Assembly (NCBI GenBank): GCA_964645125.1
Contig: CAZXZC010000023.1
Location: 1 to 13,575, forward strand
DNA: 13,575 bases
Source of the DNA: JBDKGD01 sp964645125
GTDB lineage: Bacteria; Patescibacteriota; Minisyncoccia; UBA6257; 2-01-FULL-56-20
Reading direction: 5' to 3'
The position numbers and the translations under genes were made by a program. Positions 1-6,560 of this stretch are shown piece after piece. The notes under the pieces were generated by a model. That model searched no databases. It was not told the DNA's origin and saw only the letters and a program-made list of their open reading frames with translations. Numbering within the stretch: position 1 is the first letter of the stretch; each line of letters begins with the position of its first letter.

Positions 1-4
1 ATTC

Positions 5-28
5 GGCGACCTAATGAAATAGGTCGCC
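5..28 (-). terminator. Possible 3' hairpin of the 435-residue gene
   Basis: A perfect 9-bp inverted repeat (GGCGACCTA / TAGGTCGCC) encloses a 6-nt loop. It lies about 24 nt past the stop codon of the minus-strand gene. This fits the stem of an intrinsic terminator, but the minus-strand T-run that would confirm it falls beyond the window edge. It could instead belong to a gene to the left. Confidence 0.45.
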
Positions 29-51
29 TGGGGGAAAATCCCAAGAAATGT

Positions 52-1359
52 CTAATGTGGCCTTCTTTGTTCTTTTGGTGGAAGTTCAGTAAGCCTCCTC
101 AGAATCATATCGCTTGTAGTGTGGGAGGTAACGTGGTTCATGAGATTTTGATCGTATCGGTAAATTCCGATAAGCAAATCAGCAGCGGCAACATGACGAT
201 CCCGAGAGGGCAATGCAACATCTTGAAGTTCATAGAGGTGCATGAAATTGTCACGCGTGCCTGGATCAATAAGAAAGCCATGTTCGAGAAATTCTGACTT
301 TTCATCTGCCATGCACGTGACCCACAAATTGGAATAGAGAGGGGGCTCGATGAGATTACAACATCCGCTCCATTCCAACTCAGAAATCCCTGGAAATTGA
401 TCTTTGGTGCGAAAATTTCTCATCCGGCGAAACTCTCGAAATGAAAGGTAGTTTGCCAGATAAGTTGTTCGTTCGACCAGATCAGCCTCAAATTCATTTT
501 GACGATTTTCGCAAGTATACGGAGTCAAATTGTCTGCATGGCTTTGGATTGTAATCCGTGCTACTTCTTGAATCTCAAAAAACGTGTGCTCGAAGCAAAG
601 CAGTGGATACTGAAGTGCAACTGCAATACCAGGTATCCACGCATCGCAAGGAGCATCTTCTGGATGCAGGTGAGTGAATGCGAAGCAGCCTTGAATGCTT
701 TGTTTTGCTGAATTGCGCGCGCACTCAGCAAGGGGTTGGGGAATGACGGAGAATGGCAGAGGAAGAGAGAGCACCTGCTGCCACATGTAATCCTCATACT
801 TCTCTTGCATTTTGGAGCAAAACGCAAGATATTCCCAAGCACTTCTATGCTGAACTTGTCTCGTACATCCATACTTATCCAGAAGCTGTTCCATGGTAAG
901 GGTAGCTTTGGGATTAAGCACGATGCGAATGCTTCGTGCGTGATATGGGCAGACAAAGATCAGTCCATAGATGATTGTGTTGAGTTCCGTGAGAATCGGC
1001 TCAACGAGTTCGCGCACAGGCTCAACGCCGCGCAACTTGTTCAATAGTTCGCTGATCTTTAAGTTTATCGCAGCTAATCCACCGGAGATAAACAGATCGA
1101 ACAGTGGAAGAAGTTCAAGGAATTTTGCAAATTCCTTTTCTGTTTGATACAGGTGGCCTCTATTGGCAAATTGCGCCAGAGTTCCGTGAATGTATTTAAC
1201 AGTTTCGGGCGACTGAGCCATTGTTTTGGCAAGTTTTAAACCCGCCAGAAAACTCTTTTGGCCTGACCCGGCATGGTTTGTAAATAATTCGATATCTCGA
1301 ATATATTGGTCCAAATGACCAACAAGGGTCGCTTGCGGCAAAAATCTCACATCAACCAT
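52..1359 (-). CDS. Unrecognised 435-residue soluble protein
   Basis: I do not recognise the family. The reading frame could begin at an ATG at 1372-1374, but the ATG at 1357-1359 is chosen because a strong Shine-Dalgarno (GGAGGA, 1367-1372) lies 7 nt before it. That Shine-Dalgarno would fall inside the coding region if the upstream ATG were used. The product starts MVDVRFLPQA and has no signal peptide or obvious membrane segment. It is rich in Cys and His for a predicted cytoplasmic protein; the Cys are scattered (for example in FVCPYHARS, SGCCN and TCENR) and form no zinc-finger pattern I can name. The N-terminal half looks largely helical (for example around KISELLNKL). The gene stands alone: its own promoter lies upstream, and the terminator of the next minus-strand gene separates the two. 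It is the only gene here with a textbook Shine-Dalgarno, which may mean different regulation or later acquisition. The coding assignment is fairly sure; function is unknown. Confidence 0.8.
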   Translation of the reverse strand: MVDVRFLPQATLVGHLDQYIRDIELFTNHAGSGQKSFLAGLKLAKTMAQSPETVKYIHGTLAQFANRGHLYQTEKEFAKFLELLPLFDLFISGGLAAINLKISELLNKLRGVEPVRELVEPILTELNTIIYGLIFVCPYHARSIRIVLNPKATLTMEQLLDKYGCTRQVQHRSAWEYLAFCSKMQEKYEDYMWQQVLSLPLPFSVIPQPLAECARNSAKQSIQGCFAFTHLHPEDAPCDAWIPGIAVALQYPLLCFEHTFFEIQEVARITIQSHADNLTPYTCENRQNEFEADLVERTTYLANYLSFREFRRMRNFRTKDQFPGISELEWSGCCNLIEPPLYSNLWVTCMADEKSEFLEHGFLIDPGTRDNFMHLYELQDVALPSRDRHVAAADLLIGIYRYDQNLMNHVTSHTTSDMILRRLTELPPKEQRRPH

Positions 1360-1366
1360 ACAGTAA

Positions 1367-1372
1367 TCCTCC
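1367..1372 (-). promoter_or_regulatory. Shine-Dalgarno deciding the start of the 435-residue gene
   Basis: GGAGGA on the minus strand is 7 nt upstream of the ATG at 1357-1359. It overlaps the G of an upstream in-frame ATG at 1372-1374, so it argues for the internal start. No comparably strong site precedes any other gene in the window. Confidence 0.75.
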
Positions 1373-1400
1373 ATAAAAAAGATAAATTGACAACGCTGTT

Positions 1401-1432
1401 AGTATATAACCAACAGAGGAATTCTGAGACAA
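1401..1432 (-). promoter_or_regulatory. Putative promoter of the 435-residue gene
   Basis: On the minus strand a TTGTCT box (1427-1432) precedes an AT-rich -10 region. TTATAT (1404-1409) lies at 17-nt spacing, and an overlapping better hexamer TATACT (1401-1406) at 20 nt. Transcription from about 1394 would give a roughly 35-nt leader carrying the GGAGGA site. The -35 match is moderate. Confidence 0.4.
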
Positions 1433-1475
1433 ATAATATAATAAAAATATAAATATGTCAATATTTGTAACTACC

Positions 1476-1506
1476 AAAAAACACCGAGCTAAGCTCGGTG
1501 TTTTTT
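1476..1506 (-). terminator. Intrinsic terminator of the small membrane-protein gene
   Basis: Stem CACCGAG / CTCGGTG (1482-1488 with 1494-1500) has a 5-nt loop. It is flanked by A6 and T7 runs that extend the stem and give a U-tract in either direction. It sits about 50 nt after the stop of the minus-strand gene at 1556-1906 and before the promoter of the next minus-strand gene, so it separates two transcription units. Confidence 0.9.
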
Positions 1507-1520
1507 TATTCCTTGACTTA

Positions 1521-1550
1521 CTATTGGCTACTGGCTATACCCTAAACCCT
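1521..1550. repeat. Telomere-like intergenic filler repeat, copy 1
   Basis: The stretch begins CTATTGGCTA and ends ATACCCTAAACCCT. It shares CTATTGGCT and ATACCCTA, in the same order and strand, with 8869-8893 in the other untranslated region. It lies between a stop codon and a terminator. It looks like degenerate short-unit intergenic filler; no function is evident. Confidence 0.5.
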
Positions 1551-1555
1551 GACTT

Positions 1556-1906
1556 CTATTTCTTCGTCGTCGTTGGAGTTGCGGTGGTCTTGGTGGCGTT
1601 GCCTTCCGTTTGCATCATTACATTCTGTCCTTCGCTCCAATACATCATCTTTGGAGCAGACGCTCGAAAGTGTGGGCCAACAAAATCGTTGCCCATCCAA
1701 CCAGCTTGGCCGCTGATGATGGCTTTGAGCTCGCCCAATTTCATGCCAAAACTAAACACCAATAAAATGACGATGATGCCAAGTACCCAGCGCCCAACTG
1801 AATGCCTACTGCCGTGGTACATACCAGCACAACACTCACACGCGCCACAATTCATGCACATATTATTTGCACCGTTTTGCATCATTGATTTTTTTGATTC
1901 TGCCAT
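1556..1906 (-). CDS. Small Cys/Met-rich single-pass membrane protein
   Basis: The 116-residue product has three parts. The N-terminus (1-39) carries a tight cysteine cluster, C17-x2-C20-x2-C23-x-C25-C26, followed by H31 and H35. One hydrophobic segment (about 40-58, WVLGIIVILLVFSFGM) follows. The C-terminal part (59-116) ends in a Thr/Lys-rich tail. Methionine is unusually abundant (about a dozen). The cysteine cluster suggests metal or iron-sulfur binding on one side of the membrane, which is inference only. The frame could extend to 1963, but an upstream ATG at 1949-1951 overlaps a good -10 box, so the ATG at 1904-1906 is preferred. No strong Shine-Dalgarno precedes it. It is monocistronic, with its own promoter and terminator. 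The opposite-strand open frame over the same bases lacks such organisation. I know no firm family name. Confidence 0.75.
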   Translation of the reverse strand: MAESKKSMMQNGANNMCMNCGACECCAGMYHGSRHSVGRWVLGIIVILLVFSFGMKLGELKAIISGQAGWMGNDFVGPHFRASAPKMMYWSEGQNVMMQTEGNATKTTATPTTTKK

Positions 1907-1949
1907 TGTATAAAAATAATTTCCTAACCGACCTTTCTCGTATGTATTC

Positions 1950-1955
1950 ATTGTA
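1950..1955 (-). promoter_or_regulatory. Putative -10 box of the small membrane-protein gene
   Basis: TACAAT on the minus strand would place the start site near 1943 and give a leader of about 37 nt before the ATG at 1906. The region upstream (TCTTGG, T-rich spacer) is only a weak -35. The box overlaps an earlier in-frame ATG, which argues against that start. Confidence 0.4.
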
Positions 1956-2088
1956 CTCCACAAAAGAAAAAACCAAGATGTGAATAAATGAAATAATAAA
2001 TTAACAAATTAACGGATTGTGGATTAACGAATTAAAAATAAATAAGAAGATACTAAAATGCTTAATGTGTTCTTCGGTCATGGTGGTG

Positions 2089-2094
2089 TACAAT
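2089..2094 (+). promoter_or_regulatory. -10 box of the M23 peptidase gene (leaderless geometry)
   Basis: TACAAT ends exactly 6 nt before the ATG at 2101, so the predicted transcription start coincides with the start codon. No Shine-Dalgarno and no clear -35 are seen. Upstream, 1999-2037 is AT-rich with repeated ATTAAC-type words. Confidence 0.5.
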
Positions 2095-2100
2095 AGAGCC

Positions 2101-2982
2101 ATGAAGTATATAGGTGCATTCATGTTAGGTGCTGTTGCCTTGGCCCTGCCATTTTTTGGTAATGCCGGAACAACCGCGTCTATAACCATAACTCCCTCAA
2201 CGGTGATTCAGGGTGAGCCAGCACTCATTACCATTACGAGTACATCTGGTTCGGCAGTGCTCACTACAAGTGCCGTAAAAAACTTAAAAGTAGCTACAGC
2301 GGTAGTTCCAACATTTACCCGCAACGGGCAAACACAAGGGATATACGGAGTCGATATTCATAAAAAACCAGGCACATATGATGTGGTGGCAACGTTTACC
2401 GATGGCACCACCGCGACTGCACAACTCGTTGTAACAGAACGGCCGCACAAAGAAGCAGTACTGGCAATACCGGAAAAATTAGGCGGCAACACACCCGCTG
2501 CGGTAACGAATGTCGTCTCCACCTTGGCGAAAGAAAACGCCACACTCGAAAACTTAAAAACTGGCATCAAAACATTTTGGACGAAGACGTTTGGCTACCC
2601 CGTAAAAAATCCTGTCGTAACTGACCCGTACGGGTATGATCGCTTAACGGGTGATTCCACCATCATCCACAAAGGCACGGACTTTAAAGCCGAGGTGGGA
2701 ACTCCGGTGCTTGCCATTAACCGCGGCGTGGTGCGCGTAGCTCGCACATACACGGTGTATGGAAAAACCATCATTGTTGATCATGGCCTTGGGGTGCACA
2801 GCATGTACATGCACTTATCAAAAATTTCGGTAAACCCGGGCGAGCTAGTACAAAAAGGGCAAGTAATCGGGCGCTCTGGCGACACCGGCTATGCCGAAGG
2901 CCCGCACCTGCATTTAAGCATTAAGGTAGCCGGCATCTCCATTGACCCGATGAAATTTTTTGAAATCCTGGGAGAGAAATAG
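2101..2982 (+). CDS. Secreted M23 (LytM-type) metallopeptidase
   Basis: The 293-residue exported zinc peptidase probably cleaves peptide cross-bridges in the cell wall. Residues 1-22 form a signal peptide (MKYIGAFMLGAVALALPFF, then GNA). Residues about 27-115 are a Thr/Val-rich Ig-like beta domain, about 120-165 a linker, and about 170-290 the peptidase domain. The LytM/M23 zinc site is complete: H190-x3-D194 (HKGTD) and the HLH motif with H271 as ligand. H238 (YMHLS) and H269 are the expected catalytic histidines, so the enzyme should be active. An in-frame ATG at 2017 would add 28 residues before the signal peptide, so the ATG at 2101 is chosen; it also lies at leaderless distance from a -10 box. 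The gene is monocistronic and convergent with the efflux operon. Family assignment is secure; substrate is not known. Confidence 0.93.
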   Translation: MKYIGAFMLGAVALALPFFGNAGTTASITITPSTVIQGEPALITITSTSGSAVLTTSAVKNLKVATAVVPTFTRNGQTQGIYGVDIHKKPGTYDVVATFTDGTTATAQLVVTERPHKEAVLAIPEKLGGNTPAAVTNVVSTLAKENATLENLKTGIKTFWTKTFGYPVKNPVVTDPYGYDRLTGDSTIIHKGTDFKAEVGTPVLAINRGVVRVARTYTVYGKTIIVDHGLGVHSMYMHLSKISVNPGELVQKGQVIGRSGDTGYAEGPHLHLSIKVAGISIDPMKFFEILGEK

Positions 2983-2985
2983 AAT

Positions 2986-3082
2986 ACAAGAATTAAGAAG
3001 TGAGAATAAAGAATTAAGGTTTTATACAGAATGTATTTTCTGTACTAACCATAATTCATACTTCTTTATTCATTATTCTTGT
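2986..3082. repeat. Long imperfect AT-rich palindrome between convergent genes
   Basis: The arms span about 2986-3031 and 3038-3082. Matching parts are ACAAGAAT / ATTCTTGT at the ends, GAATTAAGGTT / AACCATAATTC (10 of 11) inside, and TACAGAA / TTCTGTA flanking a 6-nt loop. It fills nearly the whole gap between the stops of the M23 gene and the RND gene. It could act as a bidirectional terminator, though it has no classic T-run after a GC-rich stem. Confidence 0.6.
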
Positions 3083-3084
3083 GT

Positions 3085-6000
3085 TTACGCTTCTTCGCTC
3101 TGTGCCGGCGTGAAGTGATCGGTTGGTTTCACCAACATGAAAAACAACAGGGGAACGAAGAAGAGGGTTAAGAATGAGGAAAGCGAAAGGCCGAAAATAA
3201 TGGCTCCTCCCAATGACGTCCATGTTTCATCAGAAAGCGTAATCGGCAGGATACCAAATATCGTACAGATTGAGGTGATAAAAATTGCCTCCAAGCGTGA
3301 CTTGCCAGCGTCAACGATGGCTTCAAAAAATGGAATGCCACTCTTCAAGTTCAAGTTCATTTTATCTACCAGAATAATCGCGTTTTTCACCACGATGCCA
3401 AACAGGGCTAAAATACCGATTAATCCTGGGAAGCTAAGCGCGACATTGAAAAATGCCATGCCGAAGAACACGCCGATTAAAGCCAATGGAATCGTAACGA
3501 GTACAATAAACGCCTTGCGGAACGAGTTGAACTGCACGATTAAAGTTGCAACAATAAGCGCCATCGCAATCACCATTGCTTCGATAATAGAAACAACTGA
3601 TTCAGCATTCTGCTCATTTTGTCCGCCATAGGAAATGGTATAGCCAGGGGGAAGGCGATAGTCAGAAATGTTCTTTTGGAACTGTGTTAAAATCAGGTTT
3701 GAATTGGTACTAGCATCTGCTCCCGATGAAAGCACTATAGTTCGTTTTTGGTTGATGCGCGTAATGGCATCTACCGATGGTTTTAATTCAACGCGTGCCA
3801 CGTCCTTCAAAAACACGCTCTGCTTGCGCAAGTTTACAATCTGCAAATTTTGAATCTGCGCCAAAGTGGGGATGGTGGCAGTATCAAATCGCGCCTGAAT
3901 TTTTATTTCTTTGTTGTCTTGAATGATAGTGCTGATCTCACTACCAGAAATTGCCATGCGCAGCGCCGAGCCAACATAGGCAGCGTTTAATGAGTTGCGC
4001 TCGAGGGCTTGCGGGTCGAGTACAAATGTATAGTCGGGGGCTGAATCTTTGAGTGAAATGTCTACGTTAATAACACCAGGGATTGACGCAAGCTTGGGCC
4101 GCAAGTCATGGGCAATGCGTGTAATGGTTTCTAAGTTATCACCAGCAATCTGCGCCTGGAATGCCGCGCCTGTTGGCGGGCCACCTTGCTGGGCCGTGAC
4201 TTTAATGGTCGCGCCGCCAATTGTTTGTAGCTTGTCGCGCAGCACCGTTGCAAAATCATACGAGGTAATAGACCGCTGATCTTTTTCTTTTAAGACGATG
4301 GTAATAGAAGCCGTGTTGCTGGTATCGCGGAAACTTGCTTGGCCTGATGCGGCACTCGGCCGGCCAGTGATGGTGGCAAAATTAGCAATTTCAGGGTAGT
4401 GAACGAGCTGTTCTTCAACGCGTCGCACAATCGCATCGGTTTCCTCAAGTCGTAAACCCGTTGGTGCTTGTACGTCGATAAAGACGAAGTCTTGGTCTGA
4501 ATCGGGGAAGAAGATAGTTTGCACCAAGCCGGTCGCAGGCAAAATAAGCGAAACCAAAAACACGCCTGAAACAATAAGCACCGTTTTTACGCGCCGGGGC
4601 TTAGTAGCCATAATCCACCGCATTGCTTGTTCATACAGGGGAATGAAGCGGTCAAATTTTAAGATGCCATGCATGAGCCGGTCCAAGAAGCTTGTTTCGT
4701 GGTGGGCACTACTCTGGAGGCGTAACTTTTCTTTGATGCGCTCATCTGAAGCCCACTCTTGTTGCATAAGTGTTTCACTCACCAGCATGTTTTCGCGTCC
4801 GCCTTTTTCGTACCACACAATAAGCCACACTTGTAGTGCGGTTAACGCAATGCCAATACCAAAGCCCCACCATCCACCAATTGCAAATGCAGTTCCCAAT
4901 ACAACAAGTAATGCCAATTCAAGCGCCACGAAATTGTGCCGAGTGAGTCGCACGCGCTCAAGAACCGCAGCCAATGGATGGTTGATCATCAACGCAATAA
5001 ATAGCGATGAGATAAGTGTGATGGAAACAGTAACGGGAATAGAGCGAATATACTGACCGATAATGCCAGTTGCAAACAAAAGCGGCAAAAATGCCCACAC
5101 GGTGGTAAGGGTTGTGGTAAACAATACCACTTTAAAATCGTTGAGTACCAAGAGCACCGCTTCTTCTGGAGTAAATTTACCCGAGCGTAAATACTGCTTG
5201 GTGGCCGACACCACTACAATGGCATCGTCGACGAGTAGGCCCAATGAAAGAATAAGTCCAAACAGCGATAAAAAATTTAATGAAATACCAAGGCCTTTTA
5301 ATGCGGCAAATGTCGCAAAAAACACCAAGGGGATCGCAAGTCCCGCAACTAATGCCTCTTTTAAACCGACAATCAAAAACAAAATCACAAACACCAAAAG
5401 CACGGTAAGTAAGAAATCGTGAGTCAATCGATTAAAGTCACGCTCAATCAGTTTTGAAAAATCTTGCGACACGTCATAGGTAATACCCGGCGGCATCTGC
5501 GCAATAGCCGCATCGGTTGCTGTGCGAGCTGCTGCCACGGTTTCAATAACGGAAGCGCCGCTACGCTTGATAAGAGACAAGGTAACTGCATTTTGTGGTT
5601 GGCTTCCGTCAATAGAGAGTCTGGCGTAAGAACTGCGTTTGATAGCAGTCTCAGTAACCGTTGCCACATCTTTTATAAACACAACTGCCCCGGCATCGGT
5701 GTGTGTGATGGGCACATTTTCAATATCGCGCACGCCGTATAGTCGGCCATCAGAGCGCACAGGGTATACAAATCGTGCGCCTTCAAAATTGCCAGCAGGG
5801 ATAGCAAGGTTTGTGGCGGCAATTGCCTGATTTGCCTGATCGGCAGACACGCCATAAAAGAGGAGTCGTTGCGGGTCATAGGCAACCTGATACTCTTTTT
5901 GATCGCCACCGGAAATATTTACCTCGCGTACTCCCGGTACTTTTTCTATCTCATCTTGAATTGTTTCTGCATATTTGCGAAGCGCAAACCCATCGTATGG

Positions 6001-6540
6001 GCCAGTAACTACAATAGTCCACACTGGCTGATCATCTAAGGAAATTTCTGTTACCTGGGGTTCTTTTGCGTCAGTCGTGAGTGTTGTTTTGAGAGTGGTT
6101 ACTTTATCTTTCAAGCGACGAATTGCATCGTCCAAATCTTCGCGCGCGTCAAACTCAACCGTGACCGAAGAAAATGAGTTAGCGGAATTTGAGGTAATTT
6201 TTTTCACGCCCTTTAAGCCCGCCACTGCCGTCTCTACTTTTTTAGTCACGAACTCTTCCACATCAGCAGGGGACGCACCAGGGTACACGGTGGTCACCAC
6301 GGCAATTGGAATTTTTACCTCAGGGTTCGATTCGCGTGGTAATGTGGCAAACGCGTACAACCCAACGCCGGTTAAGACCATGATCATGAGTAACACCACC
6401 CGAAAATTAACCACAAAAAAGTTCAAAAAACTCTTACGCAGTTCTGGGTTAAAATTCAATTGCGCCAAATACCGCTCGTCAGAAGACTGATGAGTAGCAG
6501 GTGTTTGGGTTGGCGAAGAGTTGTTTTGTTGAATATCCAT
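3085..6540 (-). CDS. RND (HAE1/AcrB-type) efflux permease with extra helix pair
   Basis: This 1151-residue proton-driven inner-membrane exporter is the last gene of the tetR-adaptor-permease operon, 20 nt after the adaptor stop. It has the duplicated RND layout: first helix about 41-66, porter/docking loop about 67-375, helices about 376-525, second-half first helix about 651-672, second loop about 673-980, and helices about 983-1137. Proton-relay residues are present: adjacent aspartates D438-D439 in LGLLVDDAIVVV and K1052 in GIVVKNAIILVD. It is about 100 residues longer than AcrB (about 1050). The excess is partly an N-terminal hydrophilic tail and partly residues about 537-640, which hold two further hydrophobic stretches (about 537-557 and 558-577) and a charged cytoplasmic linker. 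No Shine-Dalgarno precedes the ATG. Substrate cannot be read from sequence; drug or lipophile export is usual for the family. Confidence 0.93.
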   Translation of the reverse strand: MDIQQNNSSPTQTPATHQSSDERYLAQLNFNPELRKSFLNFFVVNFRVVLLMIMVLTGVGLYAFATLPRESNPEVKIPIAVVTTVYPGASPADVEEFVTKKVETAVAGLKGVKKITSNSANSFSSVTVEFDAREDLDDAIRRLKDKVTTLKTTLTTDAKEPQVTEISLDDQPVWTIVVTGPYDGFALRKYAETIQDEIEKVPGVREVNISGGDQKEYQVAYDPQRLLFYGVSADQANQAIAATNLAIPAGNFEGARFVYPVRSDGRLYGVRDIENVPITHTDAGAVVFIKDVATVTETAIKRSSYARLSIDGSQPQNAVTLSLIKRSGASVIETVAAARTATDAAIAQMPPGITYDVSQDFSKLIERDFNRLTHDFLLTVLLVFVILFLIVGLKEALVAGLAIPLVFFATFAALKGLGISLNFLSLFGLILSLGLLVDDAIVVVSATKQYLRSGKFTPEEAVLLVLNDFKVVLFTTTLTTVWAFLPLLFATGIIGQYIRSIPVTVSITLISSLFIALMINHPLAAVLERVRLTRHNFVALELALLVVLGTAFAIGGWWGFGIGIALTALQVWLIVWYEKGGRENMLVSETLMQQEWASDERIKEKLRLQSSAHHETSFLDRLMHGILKFDRFIPLYEQAMRWIMATKPRRVKTVLIVSGVFLVSLILPATGLVQTIFFPDSDQDFVFIDVQAPTGLRLEETDAIVRRVEEQLVHYPEIANFATITGRPSAASGQASFRDTSNTASITIVLKEKDQRSITSYDFATVLRDKLQTIGGATIKVTAQQGGPPTGAAFQAQIAGDNLETITRIAHDLRPKLASIPGVINVDISLKDSAPDYTFVLDPQALERNSLNAAYVGSALRMAISGSEISTIIQDNKEIKIQARFDTATIPTLAQIQNLQIVNLRKQSVFLKDVARVELKPSVDAITRINQKRTIVLSSGADASTNSNLILTQFQKNISDYRLPPGYTISYGGQNEQNAESVVSIIEAMVIAMALIVATLIVQFNSFRKAFIVLVTIPLALIGVFFGMAFFNVALSFPGLIGILALFGIVVKNAIILVDKMNLNLKSGIPFFEAIVDAGKSRLEAIFITSICTIFGILPITLSDETWTSLGGAIIFGLSLSSFLTLFFVPLLFFMLVKPTDHFTPAQSEEA

Positions 6541-6560
6541 GGAATATAAAAAGCAAAGTC

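Noticed and set aside
1..45. tRNA- or attC-like structure at the left edge
   Set aside because: Only one stem with a 6-nt loop is present and there are no further cloverleaf arms or conserved tRNA bases; a gene-end hairpin is simpler.
52..1359. Possible IrrE/ImmA-type metallopeptidase signature (NEFEADLV) in the unrecognised protein
   Set aside because: There is no HExxH motif at the expected distance upstream, so the resemblance is too weak.
1455..1913. 152-residue plus-strand open frame across the small membrane-protein gene
   Set aside because: It starts before a terminator hairpin and reads through it, has no promoter or initiation site, and the opposite strand encodes a coherent Cys-cluster/membrane protein with its own promoter and terminator.
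1999..2037. CRISPR or direct-repeat array from the repeated ATTAAC words
   Set aside because: The units are 6-7 nt, irregular and without unique spacers; they look like AT-rich intergenic filler.
2017..2100. Upstream N-terminal extension of the M23 peptidase from the ATG at 2017
   Set aside because: It would put 28 residues before a clear signal peptide, and its start precedes the only good -10 box.
3137..6490. Several plus-strand open frames of 60-165 residues opposite the RND gene
   Set aside because: The minus strand encodes one continuous RND permease with intact motifs; these frames lack starts, spacing and domain character.
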